Part shown: positions 27,049-34,985 of the stretch, piece after piece
Position numbering within the stretch: the first letter of the stretch is position 1
Layout: every line of letters begins with the position of its first letter
Assembly (NCBI RefSeq): GCF_006542355.1
Contig: NZ_CP038141.1
Coordinates: forward strand, 777,001 to 841,000
Direction: 5' to 3'
Length of the DNA stretch: 64,000 bases
Source: Swingsia samuiensis
Lineage (GTDB): Bacteria > Pseudomonadota > Alphaproteobacteria > Acetobacterales > Acetobacteraceae
Made by a program: the position numbers and the translations under genes
Notes under the pieces: model-generated
What the model was told of the DNA's origin: nothing
Databases searched by the model: none
Seen by the model: only the letters and a program-made list of their open reading frames with translations

Positions 27049-27900
27049 TTAGGCCTCAAAAATGTCACGTAATGTTTTGGTCATCACGTCAGCATCCAAC
27101 ATTTTACCTAGCCAGATATTAACACCTATTCTGCCTTGGTTAACAAGCATACCCAAACCATTTAAGGTCTTACATCCACGCTCTTCCGCTTTACGGAGAA
27201 AGTGTGTTTTAGGCGGATTAGGAATAACATCCGCCACAATGACTTCTTTCCTTAGGCTCTCAAAGTCCACAGGTGGCAATGCTTCTGCATCTCCAAACCC
27301 AATGGGCGTTGCATTAATCAAAATATCTATATCCTGAGGGATTTTATAATCACCTGACCATTCAAGCCCCTCACTTTCACAGTCCGTATTGTCATTAATA
27401 ATTTTTGCAATTTCTTTCGCTTTTTCAACTTTACGATTTACGATTGTAATTTTCTTAGCACCAGCAAGAGCTGTTTCAACCGCAATAGCACGCGCAGCTC
27501 CACCTGCACCCAAAATAAGAACATTCTTTCCTGACGGGTCTGTCACCGTTTTCAAAGACTCTAAAAAGCCCTTTCCATCCGTATTATGCCCTATCAAACG
27601 GCCGTCCTTAATCGCAGTACAATTTACGGCACCAATTAATCGTGCAGATTCAGCCAATTCATCCAAATGCTCAAGAATAGCGACCTTATGAGGAATAGAG
27701 CAATTAAACCCCACCCATCCCATAGCGACCGCCCCTTTAATCGCATTGCCAAGACGTTCCGCTGGAACATCACAGTTAATATAACGTGCATTTAAGCCAG
27801 TGGCTTTATACCCCGCCTCTATCATCGCAACCGTTGGATTGCCTTTTGAGGGTGAAGAAAAAGATCCTGTTAGAATACTTAGAAAACTACGTTCACTCAT
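27049..27900 (-). CDS. Shikimate dehydrogenase-family protein (AroE-like)
   Basis: The start at 27900 (MSERSFL, 283 aa, preceded by AGGA) fits the family length and removes an overlap with the porin gene; the frame is open to 28029. The substrate domain has NCSIPHK and the AVNC...GHNTDGKGF signature with catalytic Lys and Asp. The NADP-fold domain has VLILGAGGAARAIA, and the C-terminus has GLGMLVNQGRIGVNIW. The usual SxS carboxylate motif near the N-terminus reads SFSSPSKGNPT, unlike canonical AroE (SLSP). It could be a paralogue such as a quinate/shikimate dehydrogenase rather than the housekeeping enzyme. It is placed after the porin, 40 bp downstream, in the fructose dehydrogenase cluster. 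Confidence 0.85.
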   Translation of the reverse strand: MSERSFLSILTGSFSSPSKGNPTVAMIEAGYKATGLNARYINCDVPAERLGNAIKGAVAMGWVGFNCSIPHKVAILEHLDELAESARLIGAVNCTAIKDGRLIGHNTDGKGFLESLKTVTDPSGKNVLILGAGGAARAIAVETALAGAKKITIVNRKVEKAKEIAKIINDNTDCESEGLEWSGDYKIPQDIDILINATPIGFGDAEALPPVDFESLRKEVIVADVIPNPPKTHFLRKAEERGCKTLNGLGMLVNQGRIGVNIWLGKMLDADVMTKTLRDIFEA

Positions 27901-27940
27901 GTGAAATATCCTATGTGTAGATTTTAGCTGAATTCTCGGC

Positions 27941-29407
27941 TTAAAACGAAACCGTAAATTGCCCACCCATGATAAAGGCGTCCTTGAACTTAGTCGTTGC
28001 GCCTGGATGTTCAAGATATTGTAAATCACCTTGCAGTGAGGCAGCCTTCATTAAGTGAATACTATAAAACGCTTCATAAACATTTTCCCAGTTCTGAACT
28101 CCGTACACAGGCCCCCACTGATTGGATAAAAATGGCTGTCCCAACATCAAGGAAGATTGCTGTTGCAAGGATACACTGCGGCTCATCTGCATATGCTGAA
28201 GCATAATCCCCGCCTGATCTCCGGGCCGATGCCAAGGCGTTCCACTTTCAACCATACCAATCCACTCATGATCGCTCATGGCGCTGATCTTACCTGAGGA
28301 ATATCCCACTCCACCTAATAGAATCAGCCCGTTTGTCAGCCCTTCTCCGTTCCGAATCAACATCTGGTCGAACATAAACCAAGCTGTTTTCATCCCACTC
28401 AATTGCTGAGGCTGTAACCCGCTTACCTGATATGAATTTCCTTGCGCATCATGATACAACGACGGATAATGTGAGCTGTCATACCATCCACCAATTTTAT
28501 AATTTCCACGCAGCTTATGCCGGCCAAATTCTGGCATCCAGCCAATTTCCACTTGTGTCGACATGCGTTTAAGAGACATCCCATCTTGAGCCATCGCCCA
28601 ACCGGATATTCCACCATTATAGTTATGAGGAGAAACAACGAATGACCCAACTGTAATATAGGTTTGAAGAGTTGGTCGAAACCTTAATACAGCTCCCAAA
28701 TTCCCTGATGGCCAATCTCTTCCACCTGCATTATATTTACCCGGAGCAAAATTACTGCACATCGATACGTTCATAAAAGAACAAGACAAATAATCGTACG
28801 CAAAGAAACTACCGGTCGGAATATCACCGAAAGATAAAATAATCCGATCTTTTAAAAAGGCTTTATCTGCATACAAATCCACTAAGTGAGCAACAACATT
28901 TCCACGTGCTCCATAAATCTGCTCTGGGTTCGTAACAGAATCACCCAATGTATGGCTAAAACTCCGGCCGTTTCCATTCACAACCAACATATGCGTCCAT
29001 AACCCTTGGACACCCGCTAGTTTTTGCCAGTCAACATCGATCTCACCAGCAACTTGTCCGGACGCAACATTGTCGCGCGTACGTCCGCCGGTCAGATTGC
29101 CCATGTATTCTTGATTAAATGTTAAATTAACGAAAATACCTCGCTTTTCCAACCAAGGCCTTACCCCTCCCCAGTTTCCAAAAAGATGTGGGCCGCCATA
29201 TAATGTCGGAATAACCGGACCAACTTGATACTGCCCACTCCCTTGCATAGGAAAAGCATGTGCCTGATAAAGGCGCGGTGTATACAAATCACGTGATATT
29301 TCAGCTTGAGCGTACGCCCTATTGGGAATGGTCATGTAAAAAATACACACAACCATCCCTAAAATCGTAACCACCCACTCTCGAACGGGTAGCTTTAAAC
29401 AAAGCAT
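27941..29407 (-). CDS. Carbohydrate-selective porin (OprB family)
   Basis: The 488-residue protein has a signal peptide ending AYAQA. It continues with the OprB start GPHLFGNWGGVRPWLEKRGIFVNLTFNQEYMGNLTGG and ends in an aromatic strand (MGGQFTVSF) with a C-terminal Phe, as expected for an outer-membrane barrel. It is 2 bp from the upstream gene for the HbpS-like protein. In acetic acid bacteria OprB-type porins let sugars into the periplasm. Its position after fdhSCL suggests supply of fructose to the dehydrogenase. Confidence 0.9.
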   Translation of the reverse strand: MLCLKLPVREWVVTILGMVVCIFYMTIPNRAYAQAEISRDLYTPRLYQAHAFPMQGSGQYQVGPVIPTLYGGPHLFGNWGGVRPWLEKRGIFVNLTFNQEYMGNLTGGRTRDNVASGQVAGEIDVDWQKLAGVQGLWTHMLVVNGNGRSFSHTLGDSVTNPEQIYGARGNVVAHLVDLYADKAFLKDRIILSFGDIPTGSFFAYDYLSCSFMNVSMCSNFAPGKYNAGGRDWPSGNLGAVLRFRPTLQTYITVGSFVVSPHNYNGGISGWAMAQDGMSLKRMSTQVEIGWMPEFGRHKLRGNYKIGGWYDSSHYPSLYHDAQGNSYQVSGLQPQQLSGMKTAWFMFDQMLIRNGEGLTNGLILLGGVGYSSGKISAMSDHEWIGMVESGTPWHRPGDQAGIMLQHMQMSRSVSLQQQSSLMLGQPFLSNQWGPVYGVQNWENVYEAFYSIHLMKAASLQGDLQYLEHPGATTKFKDAFIMGGQFTVSF

Positions 29408-29409
29408 GC

Positions 29410-29928
29410 TCAGTCAGCCTTCTGCAAAGACTCGCTTTTTAAAACAGCTTCCACAGAAGCTTGCGCCAGATTTGCATCTGTCTCACCTTCTCCGCCGCTC
29501 AAACCAAGCGCGCCAATCATTTTACCATTGACTGTAATCGGGTAACCACCGCCCGCAGGTAACGCATTTGGCAGAGTTGCAATCATGTAATTCCCTTTAT
29601 TAAGGGCATGCTCCATTTTTACCGTAGGGCGAGCAAAAAACAGCGCTGTCTTCGCTTTACGGATCGCAAGCTCTGTGCTGCCAAGCTGTGTGCCATCCAT
29701 TCGCTGGAAAGCAACCAGATTGCCCCCCGCATCAACAATAGCAACAGCAATATTTGCATGTGCCGCTACCGCTTCTTTTTTTGCTTGATCAATCAAAACA
29801 AGTGCGTTTTTTAAATTCACATCCATCTCCTGAGCCATACTTTTTGTCGCCATAAGGGGTTGAGCCAAAAGGAAAGCTCCAATCGTAGCCGCACTTATAG
29901 TTTTTTTATTCAACCAAATTCGTTTCAT
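29410..29928 (-). CDS. Secreted GlcG/HbpS-family protein
   Basis: The 172-residue protein has a signal peptide (cleavage likely after TKSMAQ). The GlcG/HbpS (formerly DUF336) fold is shown by AAHANIAVAIVDAGGNLVAFQRMDGTQ, AIRKAKTALFFARPT and GGYPITVNGKMIGALGLSGG. Members bind haem or cobalamin-like ligands in some species; most are uncharacterised. It starts 6 bp after fdhL, in the same transcript, so a periplasmic role near the fructose dehydrogenase, perhaps in haem handling for FdhC, is possible but unproven. Confidence 0.85.
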   Translation of the reverse strand: MKRIWLNKKTISAATIGAFLLAQPLMATKSMAQEMDVNLKNALVLIDQAKKEAVAAHANIAVAIVDAGGNLVAFQRMDGTQLGSTELAIRKAKTALFFARPTVKMEHALNKGNYMIATLPNALPAGGGYPITVNGKMIGALGLSGGEGETDANLAQASVEAVLKSESLQKAD

Positions 29929-29934
29929 TCGTTG

Positions 29935-31569
29935 TTACCCGTTCTTATGATCTGCAAGAATTGCATCACCGGCACGCAGAGATAACGCTGCCATTGTTAA
30001 CGTCGAGTTGACTGTCCCTGAAGCTGCCATGGCAGCGCCTGTTGCCAAAAACAAATTTGCATGATCGTGCGTCCTCAACCATGAATCCACAACAGAATCA
30101 CGCGGATCATGCCCCATAATCGTTCCCCCTGTGATATGATTGTTGGGGGTGAAATAAGGTGTCATCTCAATTTCTGTTCCGCCCATTGCCTGCGCGATGT
30201 CCATTAGCCTTTTACGAGAAATAACCGCAGATTTTCGTACATATTCCCCAACATCATACGTTACTTCTGGGTGAGGGATTCCCAGCGCATCCTTATGATC
30301 TTTGGAAAGAACCAAGCGATTTTCTGGATTAGGAAGAACTTCATGGTTGGCATAAATATCAACGCCATGCGCTGTTCTACGCCGGATTTCTTCATCCAGC
30401 TTCTTTCCTACCAACCCCATTGAAAGCGCTTTCATACCAGCGCGTGAGTTTTGTGCTGTATTATTATATCCTATTTGAGTTGCTGCATATTCCGAGCGGA
30501 AGTCACCATCCCGAAAGTTCGTAATCGAACTCATCTGAACAGACCCACCACCAGCCCAAACAGGATCTTTAGATTGAAAGCTCATCCCGATCCCAGGATG
30601 ATCCATCATATTCCGTCCAACCTGATCGGACGAGTTCGCAATTCCATGCGGATTACGATCATTGGCCGCTAGCAATAAAAGTTTAGGGGTTTCAATGCCA
30701 TTAGCTGCAATTACAAATGTCTTAGCCGTTACACGATAAGAACGTTTCTCTGGGTCATAAAAGCGTAGAGCCGTTACTTTATTATTTCCATCTGTCTCAA
30801 TTGCATACACCACAGAGTTCGGAATAATCCTCGCCCCATGTTGTTCCGCTTTAACCGCAGCATAAACACCATTATACATAGCCCCAATCGGGCAGATCGG
30901 CATGCAATTGTTATTCCCACAGCATTGTGGCCGACCATCATACGGACGGCTGTTTCTCGCTTGCGGTACGGGGGTATTATCAAACCCTAATTTGCGTGCA
31001 ATCTCTGTAAAGGTACGATCGCCATAGCCATAAGGCATAGATGTCATAGGCCATGGATGTTGCCGAGGAGCAGAAGGAACAATATCCTGCTCATTCGGGC
31101 CCATAACACCCATTTCCAGTTCTGCTGCGTAATAATAGGGCTCAAGCTCATTATAACTCAAAGCATAATCACGCCCCACCCCAAACTTGCTATGAAGCTG
31201 AAAATCATTCGGCAAATAGCGCCAACTTGAAGCCGCCCAATGCCACGTGGTGCCACCAACGCCTTTTATGATACCTTGTCGATAAGCCGTCTTATCTGGC
31301 CCTTTAACAATTAAATATCCATTATCCGGGAAATAGTTTGTATGAGGCGCCCATGGCACACTTGGATAAGGTGTTGCGTAATCATATTGAGATTTATTTT
31401 CGGGAGGCATAGCACGCCAGTTCTCAACAATCTGGGCACGGTCCCGACGTGGCCCTGCATCCAGCAGCAATACCGACAAACCATTCCGTGCCAGCTTATG
31501 AGCCAACATTGAACCACATATTCCTGCGCCTGCAATAACGACATCGGCTGAAAGATTTTGATCCGTCAT
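29935..31569 (-). CDS. fdhL: Fructose dehydrogenase large subunit (FAD, GMC family)
   Basis: The 544-residue flavoprotein has the FAD dinucleotide motif VVIAGAGICGSMLAHKL near the start. The cluster motif C216-C217-x4-C222-x3-C226 (QCCGNNNCMPIC) matches the 3Fe-4S ligands of FAD-dependent membrane dehydrogenases. The C-terminal GMC segment has NNHITGGTIMGHDPRDSVVD and SGTVNSTLTMAAL. From memory the length and sequence closely resemble FdhL of Gluconobacter japonicus. It oxidises D-fructose to 5-keto-D-fructose on the periplasmic side and passes electrons through the cluster to the haems of FdhC. No signal peptide is present, as expected for co-export with the twin-arginine small subunit. The gene order S-C-L is that of known fdh operons. 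Confidence 0.92.
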   Translation of the reverse strand: MTDQNLSADVVIAGAGICGSMLAHKLARNGLSVLLLDAGPRRDRAQIVENWRAMPPENKSQYDYATPYPSVPWAPHTNYFPDNGYLIVKGPDKTAYRQGIIKGVGGTTWHWAASSWRYLPNDFQLHSKFGVGRDYALSYNELEPYYYAAELEMGVMGPNEQDIVPSAPRQHPWPMTSMPYGYGDRTFTEIARKLGFDNTPVPQARNSRPYDGRPQCCGNNNCMPICPIGAMYNGVYAAVKAEQHGARIIPNSVVYAIETDGNNKVTALRFYDPEKRSYRVTAKTFVIAANGIETPKLLLLAANDRNPHGIANSSDQVGRNMMDHPGIGMSFQSKDPVWAGGGSVQMSSITNFRDGDFRSEYAATQIGYNNTAQNSRAGMKALSMGLVGKKLDEEIRRRTAHGVDIYANHEVLPNPENRLVLSKDHKDALGIPHPEVTYDVGEYVRKSAVISRKRLMDIAQAMGGTEIEMTPYFTPNNHITGGTIMGHDPRDSVVDSWLRTHDHANLFLATGAAMAASGTVNSTLTMAALSLRAGDAILADHKNG

Positions 31570-31587
31570 AAATAAATATCCCTAATG

Positions 31588-33045
31588 TCACAGACTACGG
31601 CGCGCACGGAAAAGACGACGCACCCCAAAAATAACGAGTATTATTAAAACTATCCCAGCAACGGCCATGCTCATCATCACAGAAGGGCGGCCTAACTGTG
31701 CGATGGCAACGGGCTTACCGCCTGTTCGAATTTGATGAACAAACTCTGGTGTCACCAAAGCCCGCGTATTCCCAAAATGACTTAAAACATAGTCCGCAAC
31801 GCTCGCGACCTGCACATCATTTAATGGCTGCACTAAAGCATGAGCTCCAAAGGCAGGCATGAGAGTTTCATGCGTTGCTACCGTCCGGTCAACGCCATAT
31901 AAAATACTAGCAACTAAATCTGTCGGATCACTCTGGCCTGTTGTCGTATTTCCAACCAACGAAGGATATTGGCCATCTGGAGTGCCTCTTCCATTACTTT
32001 GATGGCAACTGGCACAGCTTTCTTCATACAAAACAGCACCATCCGTTACACCATCAATCGTGCTATTCGCGCGACGATCAAAGGCTGATAGAACAGCATA
32101 TCCTGAGGGATGACCACCATGATTAAAGTTGGCTGCCGTATCTGCACTACTCCGAATTGGGGGGACGGAACGCAAAAACGTAATCATAGCCGAAATATCT
32201 CTATCCGGAAGATATTGCAGACTATGCTGCACAGCTTCTGCCATAGGGCCGGCTGCGCGGGCATGTGCAATTTTTCCTGTTTTTAGATACTCGAACAGAT
32301 CATCATCGGACCAGCCTCCAATCCCGCTTATCGGATCACTTGTAATATTGGGAGCACGCCAAGACCCTACATCTGATCCTGCCAAATACTGAGATTGTTT
32401 TGAAACCAAAAAGAAATTGCGTGGCGTATGACATTCACCACAATGTGCCAATTGATCAACTAAATATCGCCCACGGTTCCAATCATCGCTCTGCGAATGG
32501 TCAAAAACGTAGGGTGTGTCACGATTTCTAGCAATCAGCTTCCAAACACCAAGAGATGCCCGAATTGAAAATGGAAATGGCAGTTTGGTTTGTGGTGCCG
32601 CCTCATCAACAGCAGGCACTTCATGCATAATATAAGCATAAAGGGACTTAATATCTGCATCTGTTAACTGGCTATATGCATCATAAGGCATGGCAGGATA
32701 TAAGTTACTGCCATCCGCACGAACGCCCTCCCGCAAAACACGTGTGAATTGTTCTAACGTATAATTCCCAATCCCGTATTTTTTCGATGGGGTTATGTTC
32801 GTTGAATAAATATTCCCCATAGGAGAGGCAATGGCGTAACCTCCCGCCAGGAATTGTCCGTCTTTATTATTTGTATGACAAGCCGCACAATCAGCAGCAA
32901 TGGCCAGATAATGCCCTCGGCTAATCGACGGGTGCTTCGCAGATTCAGGAACAGGCGCCGTCGGTTGTGCATAAGATGAAACTCCCATCATACCACAAGA
33001 ACCGAGCAGCACCGCCATGAGCCCACGCTTGAATATATATTTCAT
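31588..33045 (-). CDS. fdhC: Fructose dehydrogenase cytochrome c subunit (triheme)
   Basis: The 485-residue protein has a signal peptide ending SSYAQ and three CxxCH haem sites (C53 CAACH, C202 CGECH, C344 CASCH). A C-terminal membrane anchor (MAVAGIVLIILVIFGV) is followed by a basic tail. Between the haems are YSTNITPSKKYGIGNYTLEQF and AHCGECHTPRNF, characteristic of acetic-acid-bacterial dehydrogenase cytochromes. It anchors the complex on the inner membrane and passes electrons to ubiquinone. It lies between fdhS and fdhL. Confidence 0.93.
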   Translation of the reverse strand: MKYIFKRGLMAVLLGSCGMMGVSSYAQPTAPVPESAKHPSISRGHYLAIAADCAACHTNNKDGQFLAGGYAIASPMGNIYSTNITPSKKYGIGNYTLEQFTRVLREGVRADGSNLYPAMPYDAYSQLTDADIKSLYAYIMHEVPAVDEAAPQTKLPFPFSIRASLGVWKLIARNRDTPYVFDHSQSDDWNRGRYLVDQLAHCGECHTPRNFFLVSKQSQYLAGSDVGSWRAPNITSDPISGIGGWSDDDLFEYLKTGKIAHARAAGPMAEAVQHSLQYLPDRDISAMITFLRSVPPIRSSADTAANFNHGGHPSGYAVLSAFDRRANSTIDGVTDGAVLYEESCASCHQSNGRGTPDGQYPSLVGNTTTGQSDPTDLVASILYGVDRTVATHETLMPAFGAHALVQPLNDVQVASVADYVLSHFGNTRALVTPEFVHQIRTGGKPVAIAQLGRPSVMMSMAVAGIVLIILVIFGVRRLFRARRSL

Positions 33046-33062
33046 AACAAACGTTTTCCGTC

Positions 33063-33599
33063 TTAAAAAATGGGAAGGGCTGAAACAGGATTAGGATCTG
33101 CTAGCCAATAATTTGGGCCATTATGCGCATATGTTGGAACCGGAATATTATCGCGCGATACCTGATACATTAATGCTTTTTCAAAGGTATAAACCTGCGC
33201 ATTCGTTCCGTCTTCTAAAATACCGGCATACCAAGCACGGACAATGCGTAATATAAATGAATGCAATGGATCATCCCGCAAAGCATCTGCCATTGCATCA
33301 ATATCAGAGTATTTCTCTGTAATGATCCGCTTATTTAAATCCTCAACATGCATGGCAAAATGTGGATCTTGTTTTGACAATCCATTTGCCAACGCAATGC
33401 CTGTTTCGTTTTCAAGATGATTATGCCCCGTAACAAACCGAGACAAAGCCATAAAAGACGCAACGGTCTCATCACTAACCGCAATCTCTTCTGGCGTTTG
33501 TGCCTGAGCATAACCACTCAAATGGCCTGATACTATGGCCGCACCGGTCATTAAGGCAAAACGACGCCTTGTCATCAAAAAGGAAGGCCTGCCTGCCAT
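33063..33599 (-). CDS. fdhS: Fructose dehydrogenase small subunit (Tat signal)
   Basis: The 178-residue protein starts with a twin-arginine signal (MTRRRFALMTGAAIVSG, cleavage after GYAQAQ). The mature part, with FMALSRFVTGHNHLENETG, EKYSDIDAMADALRDDPLHSFILRIVRAWYAGI and the PVPTYAHNGPNYW end, fits the FAD sorbitol/fructose dehydrogenase small-subunit family. It is thought to carry the large subunit through the Tat system. The start at 33599 has AAGGA 9 nt upstream. First gene of the fdhSCL-hbpS-oprB-aroE run. Confidence 0.92.
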   Translation of the reverse strand: MAGRPSFLMTRRRFALMTGAAIVSGHLSGYAQAQTPEEIAVSDETVASFMALSRFVTGHNHLENETGIALANGLSKQDPHFAMHVEDLNKRIITEKYSDIDAMADALRDDPLHSFILRIVRAWYAGILEDGTNAQVYTFEKALMYQVSRDNIPVPTYAHNGPNYWLADPNPVSALPIF

Positions 33600-33842
33600 T
33601 GGGCTTAAATCCTTATAATCAACATCTGTTTTAATAAAAACTGACCAAATATATTTAAAAAATACTTAACCAGCCTTATCTCTAATGCTGGTTTCCTTTG
33701 CAAAATCCACCCAAGAGCAAAAGTGACAAAAGCGTGATTTTTATTACACTACACCTTCTTTGATCTACTACCGACTATAAAATGGCTATATTCTTTTACT
33801 TTTAATGCTTTATACGATTTTGTGTTTTTATTAATTTATATT
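33600..33842 (-). promoter_or_regulatory. 243-bp leader region of the fructose dehydrogenase operon
   Basis: AT-rich spacer between the CHAP lipoprotein gene and fdhS, both on the minus strand. It contains a hairpin at 33668-33693 but no ORF or recognised RNA. The operon promoter probably lies here; no confident -35/-10 pair was found. Confidence 0.5.
33668..33693 (-). terminator. Terminator-like hairpin 70 bp upstream of fdhS
   Basis: AACCAGC and GCTGGTT form a 7-bp stem with a 12-nt loop. On the minus strand they are followed by AAGTATTTTTTAAA. It could end the recX-CHAP transcript, or act as an attenuator if the fdh promoter is upstream of it. Confidence 0.5.
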
Positions 33843-34316
33843 TTAAGAACTCCCATCGCCAAAACGAGAAATAAAGCCATATGTCGCATAAGGCCGCCGT
33901 CCCATTTTATGAATCGGCGCCCACCAGACACGGACCATCGTCCAGTTATGCGCAGCTGAAATATCCGTTACAGGAACGTTATGGTCTATTCTCCCCGGCT
34001 CCCAATTGGCGTGGTCAACCAGAATGGTGTGTTCTCCCACTTGGCGGCGCACAATGGAAACATGCCCACTCGGCACACGTGATGTCGCACGGAAAACAAG
34101 CACAGACCCGGGAGTTGGTATTTGTGTCCTCGCATAACGCCCAGCAGCCTGACGCCACCACGTTGCCGCATCACCTCTCAACTTTAACCCCGTATGAGCA
34201 CGTGCATAAGGAGCGCATTGTATAGGCCCATTAAAACTGGCTCGGCTATACTCATATCGGTTTCCTCCACAAGCTGCCAACCCCAGACACGCCCATAGAA
34301 CAAAGAGCTTTTTCAT
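33843..34316 (-). CDS. CHAP-domain lipoprotein (putative peptidoglycan hydrolase)
   Basis: The 157-residue protein has a lipobox LAAC (C16) and a short CHAP-like domain. Catalytic candidates are C34 (IQCAPYAR), H85 (VPSGHVSIV) and N104 (DHANWEPG), in the right order and spacing for this papain-like amidase/endopeptidase family. The TPGSVLVF segment before the His is also typical. Predicted to cleave peptidoglycan amide bonds from the periplasmic face of a membrane. It overlaps the recX stop by 4 bp. Confidence 0.8.
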   Translation of the reverse strand: MKKLFVLWACLGLAACGGNRYEYSRASFNGPIQCAPYARAHTGLKLRGDAATWWRQAAGRYARTQIPTPGSVLVFRATSRVPSGHVSIVRRQVGEHTILVDHANWEPGRIDHNVPVTDISAAHNWTMVRVWWAPIHKMGRRPYATYGFISRFGDGSS

Positions 34317-34921
34317 AAACGGCTCCGCAACGTGATAATTTTATCTTCTGCTTCTTCACGCCCCATGTGCAAAGCTTCCATAGCAATATTTTGTGAAAAC
34401 CCATTCCGAGCAAAAATACCTAACGCTTTTTGTTGATCCTCTTCTTTGTCAGGACGACAAAAAGGCCCTAAACGTCGTTTACGCGCCAACGTCAAAGCCG
34501 CACCAAGCTCCGCCTCATATGCAGCATCATCCGACTTATGGCCCAGCGCTTCATCCAGAACATGCTGTGTTAAATCTTGGTCAACACCCTTCATCGCCAG
34601 ATGAGCCTCAACAGCCCGCCGTGATCGTCCTGTGCGTGTTAAATTTTCAGCTTTCGTCCGTGCGAATTGTGTATCATCAATAGCACCCAAACTGACCATA
34701 TCAGCCACGACCTTGGCTAAACAGGGTTGAAGAGAAGTGAAAACATCCTGAATTTCTTCCGGCAACATGCCTTCCCGTTCGGCTCTTGCACCCCACCGCT
34801 TCAGCCGCCGTTCCAACACATGATACAAACCTTTCTCTGTCGCTGAGAAACGCGCAAGATGAGACAGAGCTGCATCGCGCAGATATTGATGATCAGGAAT
34901 TTTTAAAACATCACGACTCAT
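34313..34921 (-). CDS. recX: RecX-family regulatory protein
   Basis: The 202-residue mostly helical protein has the RecX pattern: AALSHLARFSATEKGLYHVLERRLKRW at the start, then LGAIDDTQFARTKAENLTRTGRSRRAVEAHLAMKGVDQDL, and a C-terminal repeat with RNGFSQNIAMEAL. RecX modulates RecA filaments. It is not next to recA. It is co-transcribed with the CHAP lipoprotein gene and divergent from the serine hydrolase gene with 64 bp between. Confidence 0.85.
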   Translation of the reverse strand: MSRDVLKIPDHQYLRDAALSHLARFSATEKGLYHVLERRLKRWGARAEREGMLPEEIQDVFTSLQPCLAKVVADMVSLGAIDDTQFARTKAENLTRTGRSRRAVEAHLAMKGVDQDLTQHVLDEALGHKSDDAAYEAELGAALTLARKRRLGPFCRPDKEEDQQKALGIFARNGFSQNIAMEALHMGREEAEDKIITLRSRL

Positions 34922-34985
34922 AGTTTTCTACTATGAGACACGCAAAGCATTTACGACAAGAGCATAAGACGCCATCATCTCAATT

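Noticed and set aside
27901-28029. N-terminal extension of the AroE-like protein to 28029
   Set aside because: It would overlap the 3' end of the porin gene, adds 43 residues not seen in the family, and a good AGGA site precedes the ATG at 27900.
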